Assembly (NCBI GenBank): GCA_947453725.1
Contig: CANGHH010000014.1
Location: 1-64,000 of the forward strand
Direction of reading: 5' to 3'
Length of the DNA stretch: 64,000 nucleotides
Origin: Betaproteobacteria bacterium
GTDB lineage: Bacteria; Pseudomonadota; Gammaproteobacteria; Burkholderiales; Burkholderiaceae_C
Notes under the pieces: model-generated
The model's input: only the letters and a program-made list of their open reading frames with translations
Databases searched by the model: none
What the model was told of the DNA's origin: nothing
Program-made: the position numbers and the translations under genes
Part shown: positions 10,242-18,923 of the stretch, in pieces
Layout: every line of letters starts with the position of its first letter
Numbering within the stretch: position 1 is the stretch's first letter

Positions 10242-11201
10242 ATGCAGAGCCTGCCCACCGTCACCGACTTCGTCCGCACGGCCGAAGCCCGCTTCGCCGA
10301 ACTGCCCGACTTTCCCTACGCCCCGCATTACACGGTGGTCGGCGGCCTGCGCATCGCGCACATCGACGAAGGCCCGCGCGACGCGCCGGTGGTGCTGCTG
10401 ATGCACGGCGAGCCGGCCTGGTCCTTCCTCTACCGCAAGATGATCCCGGTGCTGCTGCAGGCCGGCTTTCGAGTCGTCGCCCCCGACCTGGTCGGCTTCG
10501 GCCGCTCCGACAAGCCGACCCGCGCCGCCGACTATTCCTACCTGAACCACGTGCGGTGGATGGGCGCCTGGATGGCGGCCCAGGACCTCCAGCACATCAC
10601 GCTGTTCTGCCAGGACTGGGGTTCGCTGATCGGCCTGCGGCTGGCGGCCGAGGCGCCGCAGCGTTTCGACCGCATCGTGCTGGCCAACGGTGGCCTGCCC
10701 ACCGGCGCCATGCCGGTGCCGCGGGCCTTCAAGATCTGGCGCGCCTTCGCCCGCTACAGCCCGTGGTTCCCGATCGGCCGCATCGTCAGGGCCGGCTGCG
10801 TCGACGGCCTGACGCCGCCCGAAGTGGCGGCCTACGACGCGCCCTTCCCGACCCGCCGACACCGCCTCGGCGCGCGGCTGTTCCCGACCTTCGTGCCGAC
10901 CACACCGGACGACCCCGAGCGCGCGCGCAACGAGGCGGCCTGGGCCGTCTTCGAACGCTGGGAGAAGCCCTTCCTGACGCTGTTCAGCAACCGCGACCCG
11001 GTCACCCGCGGCGGCCACCGCGTCTGGCACCAGCGCGTGCCGGGGGCGCAGGGGCAGCCGCACGCCGTCACGCGCGGCGCCGGCCATTTCCTGCAGGAAG
11101 ACCGCGGCCCCGAAGTGGCGCAGGCGATCGTGGCCTTCATCCGGGCCACGCCCGTGGCGCCCGTCAAGGTGCCGGTGTCGCCGTCGCCAGCAGGGCCCTG
11201 A
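10242..11201 (+). CDS. Alpha/beta hydrolase, haloalkane dehalogenase-like
   Basis: HGEPAWSFLYRKMIPVL, CQDWGSLIGLRLA nucleophile elbow, GAGHFLQED His; resembles DhlA-type (HLD-I) motifs. Confidence 0.75.
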   Translation: MQSLPTVTDFVRTAEARFAELPDFPYAPHYTVVGGLRIAHIDEGPRDAPVVLLMHGEPAWSFLYRKMIPVLLQAGFRVVAPDLVGFGRSDKPTRAADYSYLNHVRWMGAWMAAQDLQHITLFCQDWGSLIGLRLAAEAPQRFDRIVLANGGLPTGAMPVPRAFKIWRAFARYSPWFPIGRIVRAGCVDGLTPPEVAAYDAPFPTRRHRLGARLFPTFVPTTPDDPERARNEAAWAVFERWEKPFLTLFSNRDPVTRGGHRVWHQRVPGAQGQPHAVTRGAGHFLQEDRGPEVAQAIVAFIRATPVAPVKVPVSPSPAGP

Positions 11202-11829
11202 CGCCCAGGCGCATGACCTCGCGGGCCGCGCTGGCCGGCAGCCCTTGTTCGCGCCGCAGCCGGATCCAGGCCTCGAAGCTCAGCACCAGGTCCAGCGCAT
11301 CGAGCAAGCGCGCATTGCGCGCCACCGCCTCGGGCAACAGCCGGCGCAGCAGATCACGCTGCAGCGCAGCCGTCTGCATCAGGTTCTGCGCCAGATAGGC
11401 CGACTCATGGCGGTGGACCTGGGCGGCCAGGTGCAGGGCCGCCGTGCGGTCGTAGATGTCGCTGCGCAAGTCGATGCTCTGCAGCACGCGCTCCTGCCAG
11501 GTCGAGGCATGCAGGCGCGACTGCAGCACCGGCTGGATCTGCGCATCGATGTCGATGCTGATCTCGCGGTACAGCGTGTCCATGTCGTCGAAGTGGCGGA
11601 ACACCGTGCGCAGGCCGACGTCCGCGCGCACCGCCACCTGTTCCGCGGTCGGCGTGATGTGACCTTCGAAGACCAGCGCCGTGAAGGCATCGACGATCTT
11701 CTTGCGGGTGACGACGCTGCGCGTCAGGCGGCCGTCCGGCTTCGTCAGATCCACGGTCGGGGCCGCGGCGTCGCCGGCTTGGCCCGCCGCCGCTGCGGGG
11801 CGCCGGGGCGACTTGTGGGTGTCCTGCAT
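11164..11829 (-). CDS. TetR family transcriptional regulator
   Basis: HTH (TAEQVAVRADVGLRTVFRHFDDMDTLYREI); overlaps convergently with the 3' end of the dehalogenase-like gene. Confidence 0.82.
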   Translation of the reverse strand: MQDTHKSPRRPAAAAGQAGDAAAPTVDLTKPDGRLTRSVVTRKKIVDAFTALVFEGHITPTAEQVAVRADVGLRTVFRHFDDMDTLYREISIDIDAQIQPVLQSRLHASTWQERVLQSIDLRSDIYDRTAALHLAAQVHRHESAYLAQNLMQTAALQRDLLRRLLPEAVARNARLLDALDLVLSFEAWIRLRREQGLPASAAREVMRLGVRALLATATPAP

Positions 11830-11938
11830 GACGTGGATTCCTCCGTTCACCCGGCCTGCGCGCGAACCAGCCGGATGGCCCCTGCAGCCAGGCCCGCGCA
11901 GCCCTAGCGTAAGTCCCAGGTCACGCAGCGGGCAGATG

Positions 11939-11959
11939 AATTGACACTATACATGCCAG
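11939..11959. promoter_or_regulatory. Putative operator ATTGACACTATACATGCCAG
   Basis: Near-identical to 30856..30876; lies between a TetR gene and the divergent porin gene. Confidence 0.6.
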
Positions 11960-11993
11960 AACATCAGCAGTCCTTTCCGGAGACCCACCGACC

Positions 11994-13121
11994 ATGCGCC
12001 CCATCAAGTTCCGCCCTGCACTGCTTGCCGTCGCCGTCATCAGCACCCTGGCCACACCGGCGATGGCCGCCGACGGCTTCAAGGTCCGCTTCCCGCTGTC
12101 GGGCACCCTGGGCGGCGAAATCGTGGCGCAGGTCGAGAACCCGGGCTGGTTCGCCAGCGTCTCGCTGACGCAGATCGAGATCGACAAGATCACCGACGAC
12201 ACCGGCAATGCCTTCCAGCAGCTGAAGAGCGGCGCCTTCGCGACGCCGGCGGCGATCGCCGGCGCGGTGCGCACCGCCACCTACAGCGGCACCGTCGGCA
12301 TCGACCTGAAGCAGTCGCAGACCAATGCCAACCTCGTCGTCGGCTACCAGACCGACAAGCGCTATGCCGGCGGCCACATGGTGCTGGCGCTGAACCTGCC
12401 CTACACCGCCCGCCTGAACCGTCTGAGCACCTACAGCGGGTCGACCCCCACGCTGAGCACCCTGGCGCCCGCCCTGACCTCGCCGCCGCTGCCGGCCGGT
12501 ACCGGTGCCGCTGCGCAGGCCGGCGCCCAGTCCGGCTTCAACACGGCCTACCAGGCGCAGCTGGCGGCGCTGTCGACGGCCGGCACGGCGGTGGTGGACG
12601 GCGTCGGCGACGCGGAAATCACCGGCGCCTGGGTCTACAACCAGGACGGTCTGAAGGTCATCACCGGCCTGACCGTGGCCCTGCCGACGGGCCAGTACGA
12701 TGCGAGCAGCCAGATCAACATCGGCTTCGGCAATTTCTACACGCTGCGCCCGGGCGCCGCGGTGGCCTACAGCCCGACCGCCAACTGGACGCTGGGTGCA
12801 CGGGGCAGCCTGGCCTTCAACACCCGCAACAAGGACAACCAGATCAAGAGCGGCGACTACGGCGCGCTCGACCTGGCCGCCGCCTACCGCTCGCCGATCG
12901 GCGTTTTCGGGCCACACGTCCTGCTGATCCGGCAGTACGCCGACGACGACGGCGGCACGCTGGGTGCCAACCGCTTCAGCTCCACCGGCGCTGGCTTCTT
13001 CTACACCACGCTGATCCCGAAGGTCGAGGCCGCGGTCAACCTGTCCTACCTGAAGACACTCAATTCGCGCAACGCGCTGACCGGGTCCTTCTACCAGTTG
13101 CGGGTCTCGAAGGCCTTCTGA
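11994..13121 (+). CDS. Outer-membrane protein, MetA-pathway/SphA-like transporter
   Basis: Signal peptide (LLAVAVISTLATPAMAADG), alternating beta strands, C-terminal Phe (RVSKAF); resembles the MetA-pathway phenol degradation family. Confidence 0.7.
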   Translation: MRPIKFRPALLAVAVISTLATPAMAADGFKVRFPLSGTLGGEIVAQVENPGWFASVSLTQIEIDKITDDTGNAFQQLKSGAFATPAAIAGAVRTATYSGTVGIDLKQSQTNANLVVGYQTDKRYAGGHMVLALNLPYTARLNRLSTYSGSTPTLSTLAPALTSPPLPAGTGAAAQAGAQSGFNTAYQAQLAALSTAGTAVVDGVGDAEITGAWVYNQDGLKVITGLTVALPTGQYDASSQINIGFGNFYTLRPGAAVAYSPTANWTLGARGSLAFNTRNKDNQIKSGDYGALDLAAAYRSPIGVFGPHVLLIRQYADDDGGTLGANRFSSTGAGFFYTTLIPKVEAAVNLSYLKTLNSRNALTGSFYQLRVSKAF

Positions 13122-13140
13122 ACCGGATCGGCCAGCGCCG

Positions 13141-14946
13141 ATGAGGGCCAAAGGCCTTGCGTGCTGGCCGCGCATCGGGCTGGCTGGCCTGCTTGCGGGG
13201 CTGGCACCGGGCTGCGGTGCCGGCGAGCCGCCCGCCCGGCCCGACATCGTCGTGCTCGTCGCCGACGACTGGGGCTACACCGACCTCGGCGCCTATGGCG
13301 GCGAGATCGCCACGCCGAACCTCGATGCCCTGGCCCGACGTGGCGTCAAGTTCAGCAACTTCCATGTCGCGGCCACCTGTTCGCCGACCCGGGCGATGCT
13401 GCTCACCGGCGTCGACCACCACCGCAATGGCGTCGGCAACATGCCCGAGACCATGCCGCCCGAGCACCTGGGCCAGCCGGGCTATGCAGGGGTGCTCGGC
13501 GACCAGGCCGTCACGCTGGCCACGATGCTGCGCGACAGCGGTTACCGCACCGCCATCACCGGCAAGTGGCACCTCGGCAAGACGCCGGACACCTTGCCGG
13601 GCCGGCGCGGCTTCGAACGCTCGTTCATCCAGGCCGACAGCGGCGCCGACAACTGGGAGAACCGGACCTACATGCCGCTGTACGACAAGGCCTACTGGTT
13701 CGAACAGGACCGGGAAGTCGGCCTGCCGGACACCTTCTATTCCTCGACCTTCTTCGTCGACAAGGCCATCGAGTACATCGCGTCGGCCGGCCGAGACGGG
13801 AAACCCTTCTTCGCCTACATCGGCTTTCAGGCCAACCACATCCCGATCCAGGCGCCCCGGGCCTTCGTCGAACGCTACCGCGGCCGCTACGACGGCGGCT
13901 GGACGGCGCTGCGCCAGGCCCGGCAAGCGCGCGCGCAGGCCCTGGGACTGGTGCCTGCGGGTGCCGGCCTCGTGAACCTGCCGAGCACGAAGGACTGGGA
14001 CAGCCTGAGTGCCGAAGAGCGGCGCTGGCAGGCGCACCACATGGAAGCCTACGCCGGCATGGCCGAGGCGATGGATGCGGCGGTGGGCCGCCTCGTCGCC
14101 TCGCTCAAGGCGATGGGGCGCTACGAGAACACCGTGTTCGTCTTCCTGTCGGACAACGGTTCCGATCCCGCCAATCCCCTCGAGATTCCCGTCTCCAAGG
14201 CCTGGGTGCGGATGAACTACGTGACCGATGCCGACCCGCTGGGCGGCAAAGGCACGTTCTCGGCGAACGGACCGCACTGGGCCACCGCCACCAACTCGCC
14301 GCTGAGCGGCTACAAGTACTTCGCCAGCGAAGGCGGCCTGCGCGTGCCGATGATCATCGCCGGCGTGCCCGGCATGGTCAGCAACCAGACGGCGAAGGCG
14401 CTGAGCCACGTCAACGACATCGTGCCGACCTTGCTGGAGGTGGCCGGCATCCCGGCCCACGACGGCCGCTACCGGGGCCGGCCGGTCGAGACGCTGGTCG
14501 GACACAGCCTGGTGCCGCTGCTGACGGGTCGGGCCGATCGGGTCCATGCGGCCGACGAAGCCATCGGTTACGAGCTGGCCGGCTCGGCGGCGCTGTTCAA
14601 GGGCGACTTCAAGCTGGTCAGGAACCTGGCGCCGCTGGGCGACGGGCAATGGCATCTCTTCGACCTGCAGGCTGACCCGGGTGAGGCCCATGATCTGCGC
14701 GAGTCGCAAGCCGATCGCTTCAAGACGCTGCAGGCCGACTATGCCGAGTACGCACGCCGCAACGGCGTGCTGCCGATGCCCGAAGGCTTCGATCTGCAGG
14801 AAACGGCGCTGCGCTACGCGCTCCACCACGGCCTGCTGCCCAAGCTCCGGCAAGCCGCCCCCTGGGGCCTGGGTGGCTTGCTGGCTGCCGTGCTCGGTAT
14901 CTGCTGGCTGCGCCGCCGGCGCACAGACAGCTCGGCGGCCGCCTGA
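13141..14946 (+). CDS. Sulfatase (arylsulfatase-like), exported, formylglycine type
   Basis: PDIVVLVADDWGYTDLG, CSPTRAMLLTG, GKWHLGK; C-terminal TM helix with RRRR; paralog of 6399..8198. Confidence 0.9.
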   Translation: MRAKGLACWPRIGLAGLLAGLAPGCGAGEPPARPDIVVLVADDWGYTDLGAYGGEIATPNLDALARRGVKFSNFHVAATCSPTRAMLLTGVDHHRNGVGNMPETMPPEHLGQPGYAGVLGDQAVTLATMLRDSGYRTAITGKWHLGKTPDTLPGRRGFERSFIQADSGADNWENRTYMPLYDKAYWFEQDREVGLPDTFYSSTFFVDKAIEYIASAGRDGKPFFAYIGFQANHIPIQAPRAFVERYRGRYDGGWTALRQARQARAQALGLVPAGAGLVNLPSTKDWDSLSAEERRWQAHHMEAYAGMAEAMDAAVGRLVASLKAMGRYENTVFVFLSDNGSDPANPLEIPVSKAWVRMNYVTDADPLGGKGTFSANGPHWATATNSPLSGYKYFASEGGLRVPMIIAGVPGMVSNQTAKALSHVNDIVPTLLEVAGIPAHDGRYRGRPVETLVGHSLVPLLTGRADRVHAADEAIGYELAGSAALFKGDFKLVRNLAPLGDGQWHLFDLQADPGEAHDLRESQADRFKTLQADYAEYARRNGVLPMPEGFDLQETALRYALHHGLLPKLRQAAPWGLGGLLAAVLGICWLRRRRTDSSAAA

Positions 14947-15064
14947 TCAGGTGGCCGCCGAAAAGCCTATCCTTCAGGCTGATCCCTCACCACCAAGCCT
15001 GGGCGCGAGCCCTGCCGCCCGACGCGGTCGCGGCGAATCCGAAACCACCCTCCAGGGAGTTGCA

Positions 15065-16024
15065 GTGAACGAATTGCGCAGAACGATCCTGACCGGCATC
15101 GCGGCCAGCGGACTCGGTGCCATGAATCTGGCCGTGGCCCAGCAAAAAGTGCTGCGCATGGTCGTGCCGGTGACGCCCGGCACCACGCCCGACACGATCG
15201 CGCGCGCGCTCGGCCCAGCGATGCAGACGCAGCTGAGCAACGCTTACGTGGTCGACAACCGCGCCGGCGCGTCGGGGATGATCGGCATGAGCTATGTCGC
15301 GAAATCGAGCGACCTGGCCACGCTGATGATCGTGCCGGCGACGACGCTGACGCTGCCGCTGTTCTACAAGCAGGTCGATTTCGACGTCATCGACGGCTTC
15401 TCGCCGATCACCCAGGTGTGCTCGACCTCGTTCGCGCTGGTCGTCAACAAGGACGTGCCCGCCAGCAACGTCAGCGAATTCGTCGCCTGGGCCAAGGCCA
15501 ACAAGGGCCGCTTCTACGCATCGCCGGGCCAGGGCACCCACCACCATCTGTGCATGGAGCTGTTCAAGCAGCAGATGAACATTTCGCTCGAGCACGTCGC
15601 CTACAAGGGTTCGGCCCCGGCAGTCACCGACGTGCTCGGCGGGCAGGTGCCGACGATGTTCATGCCGATACAGACGGCGGTGGCCCAGGTCAAGGCCGGC
15701 CGCGTCAAGATCATCGGCGGTTCGCTGCGCGATCGTCACCCGGACTTCAAGGACGTTCCCAGCCTGCACGAACAGGGCGCCACCCATTACCACGTCGACC
15801 CCTGGTACGCGATCTGGGGCCCGCCCAGGATGCCGGCCCCGCTGGTGCAGCAGTACCGGCAGGCCATCATTGCCGCGCTCAACGATCCCGCGGTCAAGGA
15901 AAGCTTCCAGCAGCAGGGCCTGATTCAGAAGACCGGGACGCCCGCGGAGCTGCTGGCCATGGCCAGGACCGAATCGCAGCTGTGGACGCGCGTGGTGCGC
16001 GAGGCCAACATCAAGCCCGAATGA
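15065..16024 (+). CDS. Bug/TctC-type tripartite tricarboxylate transporter substrate-binding protein
   Basis: GTG start (MNELRRTILTGIAASG); VVPVTPGTTPDTIAR...VVDNRAGASGMIG...YKGSAPAVTDVLGGQV. Confidence 0.88.
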   Translation: MNELRRTILTGIAASGLGAMNLAVAQQKVLRMVVPVTPGTTPDTIARALGPAMQTQLSNAYVVDNRAGASGMIGMSYVAKSSDLATLMIVPATTLTLPLFYKQVDFDVIDGFSPITQVCSTSFALVVNKDVPASNVSEFVAWAKANKGRFYASPGQGTHHHLCMELFKQQMNISLEHVAYKGSAPAVTDVLGGQVPTMFMPIQTAVAQVKAGRVKIIGGSLRDRHPDFKDVPSLHEQGATHYHVDPWYAIWGPPRMPAPLVQQYRQAIIAALNDPAVKESFQQQGLIQKTGTPAELLAMARTESQLWTRVVREANIKPE

Positions 16025-16084
16025 AGAACCGGTAGGCGACCTTCGCGCCCGAGTCGGTTGGCGACCGGCGCGCCCCGCGCGGGC

Positions 16085-16915
16085 TCAGCGCAGCTGCTGC
16101 GGGGGCATGGGCGTGGGGTGTGCGCCGTTCAGCCCCATGGCCATCAGGGCCAGCCACAGCAGGCCGTAGGCCAGCGTGGCGGCATTCAGCAGGCGGCGGG
16201 CGCGGGCGGCCGGCCGACCAGCCAGCGCCAGCCCCAGCAGCGGCAGGAACTGCTGCGCGTGCATGCCCAGGAAGTGCGCCGGCCGCAGGTCGGCCGCGCC
16301 GTGCCAGCCGGTGACGGGCAGGCCGTTTCCGGCCGGCGCCTGGATGCCGCCCAGCACCGCGCCGGCACCGGCGCCCAGCGCCAGGGTCAGCCACAGCCCG
16401 CGCACCACCGCCAGGCGCCAGGCCGGGTCGACATCGCTGCGGCCGTGGCGGCTGATCTGCACCGCCAGCACGCCCTGGGTGGCACACAGCAGCAGCGCCC
16501 CGGCGCCCATCAACTGGTACAGGATCAGGTGGGCCATGTCGCTGAAGTTGTAGTGCGACGCCTGCCCCAGCGCTGCCTGCACGGTGATGTAGCCGACTTC
16601 GAACACGCCCGCGGCGACGATGCTGGCGACGATCAGGCGGACGGCGCGGGTGTGGCGTTTCGCCTCGGGCAGCAGACCGATGAACCAGGCCGTGGACATC
16701 GAGAACAGGGCCAGGGCCGCCATGAATTTCAGCGGCTTGACCCAGACGTTGACGCCGCGGATCAGGCGCTCGTCCAGGCCCAGGGCCAGCGCAGTGGGCA
16801 GCATGGCGGCCAGCATCAGCAGGGCCAGCACCGTGAGCGTGCGCTGGCGCTGCCAGGCTTCTTGCAACACGGCGCCAGGGCCGGTCCAGGGGCGGTTCAG
16901 GGTGAGGGTGTTCAT
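16085..16915 (-). CDS. Multi-pass integral membrane protein, unknown function
   Basis: 276 aa with several hydrophobic segments. Confidence 0.7.
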   Translation of the reverse strand: MNTLTLNRPWTGPGAVLQEAWQRQRTLTVLALLMLAAMLPTALALGLDERLIRGVNVWVKPLKFMAALALFSMSTAWFIGLLPEAKRHTRAVRLIVASIVAAGVFEVGYITVQAALGQASHYNFSDMAHLILYQLMGAGALLLCATQGVLAVQISRHGRSDVDPAWRLAVVRGLWLTLALGAGAGAVLGGIQAPAGNGLPVTGWHGAADLRPAHFLGMHAQQFLPLLGLALAGRPAARARRLLNAATLAYGLLWLALMAMGLNGAHPTPMPPQQLR

Positions 16916-16969
16916 GCGGAGAATTCGGGATTCAGGATCATGGTTGCTGATTCGGGTTGAGGTTGACTA

Positions 16970-17017
16970 GACAGTGTCCAGTCCGGCAGGACCATAATCA
17001 AAGAGATAGACACTGTC
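16970..17017. promoter_or_regulatory. Paired operator-like sites GACAGTGTC (16970-16978) and GACACTGTC (17009-17017) in divergent promoter; minus-strand TTGACA-N17-TATGGT
   Basis: Two 9-mer near-palindromes 39 bp apart upstream of TetR; the second overlaps the -35 of a strong minus-strand promoter. Confidence 0.65.
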
Positions 17018-17046
17018 AAGTTCCTGCGCTTGTAGCGAGGCCAACC

Positions 17047-17679
17047 ATGGTCACCACCCGCCGCCCTACCAGCCGCACCACCGTCGATGAGCCGGTGGCG
17101 CTGCGCCAGCGCATCCTGGAAACGGCCGAGGCGCTGCTGGAAACCGAAGGCCTGCAGGCGCTGAGCCTGCGCGAAGTGGCGCGCCGTGCCGGCGTCACCC
17201 ACCAGGCGCCGTACCACCACTTTGCCGACCGCGAAAGCATCCTGGCCGAACTGGTGACGCAGGGCTTCGACGACCTGGCGCAGCGACTGGCCAAGGCCAA
17301 CGACTCGGCCGCCAGCGCCGGCCCGCGCAAGGCCCTGATGCAGTCCGGCACGGCGTATGTGGGCTACGCCATCGAGCACCCGGGTGTCTTTCGCATCATG
17401 TTCCGCCGCGAGGTCTGCGACGCCAGCCGCTTCCCGGCCGCGCTGGCCGCTTCGGAGCGGGCGCACCGCGAGCTGTTGCGCCTGGTGGCGCTGATGCACG
17501 CCGGCGCGCAGGACGAGGCCCTGACCAGCACCTACTGGTCGCTGGTGCACGGGCTGGCCGGTTTGATCATCGACGGCCCGCTGGCCGAACAGCTGCCGAC
17601 CTTGGCGGCGCGGCGCAGCCACATGCGGGCGACGCTGAAGCAGTTCGCTGACTTCGTGCTGGGGCCTGAAGCGGCCTGA
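17047..17679 (+). CDS. TetR family regulator
   Basis: HTH ALSLREVARRAGVTHQAPYHHFADRESI; C-terminal TetR region GVFRIMFRRE. Confidence 0.88.
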   Translation: MVTTRRPTSRTTVDEPVALRQRILETAEALLETEGLQALSLREVARRAGVTHQAPYHHFADRESILAELVTQGFDDLAQRLAKANDSAASAGPRKALMQSGTAYVGYAIEHPGVFRIMFRREVCDASRFPAALAASERAHRELLRLVALMHAGAQDEALTSTYWSLVHGLAGLIIDGPLAEQLPTLAARRSHMRATLKQFADFVLGPEAA

Positions 17680-17736
17680 AGCAGCACGCCGCTGCCGACA
17701 GGCCGCCATCAGATCCAGCCGGGCACATCCGGCACT

Positions 17737-17768
17737 TCAGGCCCTCAGGCCCTCAGGCCCTCAGGCGG
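17737..17768. repeat. Octamer tandem repeat (TCAGGCCC)x3 + TCAGGCGG
   Basis: Direct reading; spans the stop codon of the GST-like gene. Confidence 0.85.
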
Positions 17769-18896
17769 GGCCGTCGCCTCCAGCAGCCACGCGCACGCCG
17801 TGCAGCCGCAGGCGCGGGATGTCGAGGTCCAGCAGGCGCTCGCCGCCAATGGCCACCAGCCAGGCGCGGACCTGCGCCTTTTCGGGCGGCTGCAGGCCGC
17901 GGTAGACGTCCAGCGTGCGCTGCGCCATCCACAGGGTGTAGGGGATGGCGGCCCGGCGGAAGCGCCCGGCGCCCATCGGCACCTCGACGTCGGCCAGACG
18001 CCGCGGCAAGGACTTGCCCGCCGGCCAGTCCGCCAGCCGGGCCCGGACCTGCCGGTTGATGCCTTCGAGCAGCGGCAGGAACTCGCGGGCGATGGCCTGG
18101 AACACCGGCAGCAGCGTCGGCGGTATCCGGTCATGGTCCAGCAGCGCGGGCGGGCGGACTGCATCGGCCGCGGCGGCCGCCGGCGCCGGTTCGGCCATGC
18201 GGTCTATCCAGGCCCGCAGCTGCGGGCGCGGCGCGATCAGTTCGCGGGCCGGCCAGGGGTCGCGGCCCAGGTGCCCGTAGAAAGTGCCGACCAGGCCGAA
18301 ATCACCCAGCGTCGGGCGGTCGCCGAAGAGGAAGCGGTGCTGCCCGAAGTGGGCGTCCAGCTGGTCGAGCATGTCGGCCATCCAGGCGTCCATCAGCGCG
18401 AATTGGCCGGGCCGCACGCCCACCGCCGGCAGCATGTCGCGCAGCTTGCCGGCCACCGACCGGACCGCGCGCCTTTGAACGAAGCCCGGCAGCCCCGGCA
18501 GCAGCGCGCGGCCGGCTTCGCGTTCGAACAGGGCGTAGTTTTCCGGGTAGGTCCAGCGCGTGTGCATGGCCATCGGCACCCACCACTCGTCACCCCAGGC
18601 TTCCATCAGGTAGGACGCAAAGCGCTGCACCGGTGTCGCCGGGTGGATGGACGGGCCCGGCACCAGCGCTTCGACGTGGTCGATGATCAGGCTGCTGTCG
18701 TTGATCCAGGCGCCTTCGGGCGTGACCAGCACCGGCATCACGGCGGTGCCGGTCTTGCGCTGGATCCGCCACCCTAGCGTGACCATGTCCACGGCCTTGT
18801 GCTGGTGGGGAACCTGCTTGTAGCGCAGGTAGCACAGCGCCTTGCCGGTGAAGTAGGACAGGTGCCAGCCGTACAGCGTGTACACGTCGCTCAAGA
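17761..18896 (-). CDS. Glutathione S-transferase-family protein
   Basis: VYTLYGWHLSYFTGKALCYLRYKQVPHQ N-terminal thioredoxin-like domain, FLFGDRPTLGDFGLVGTFYGHL C-terminal domain; start codon uncertain (TTG/GTG near 18890-18896). Confidence 0.78.
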
Positions 18897-18923
18897 TCGC
18901 CCCGCGCCTGGTTTCACCTGGCT

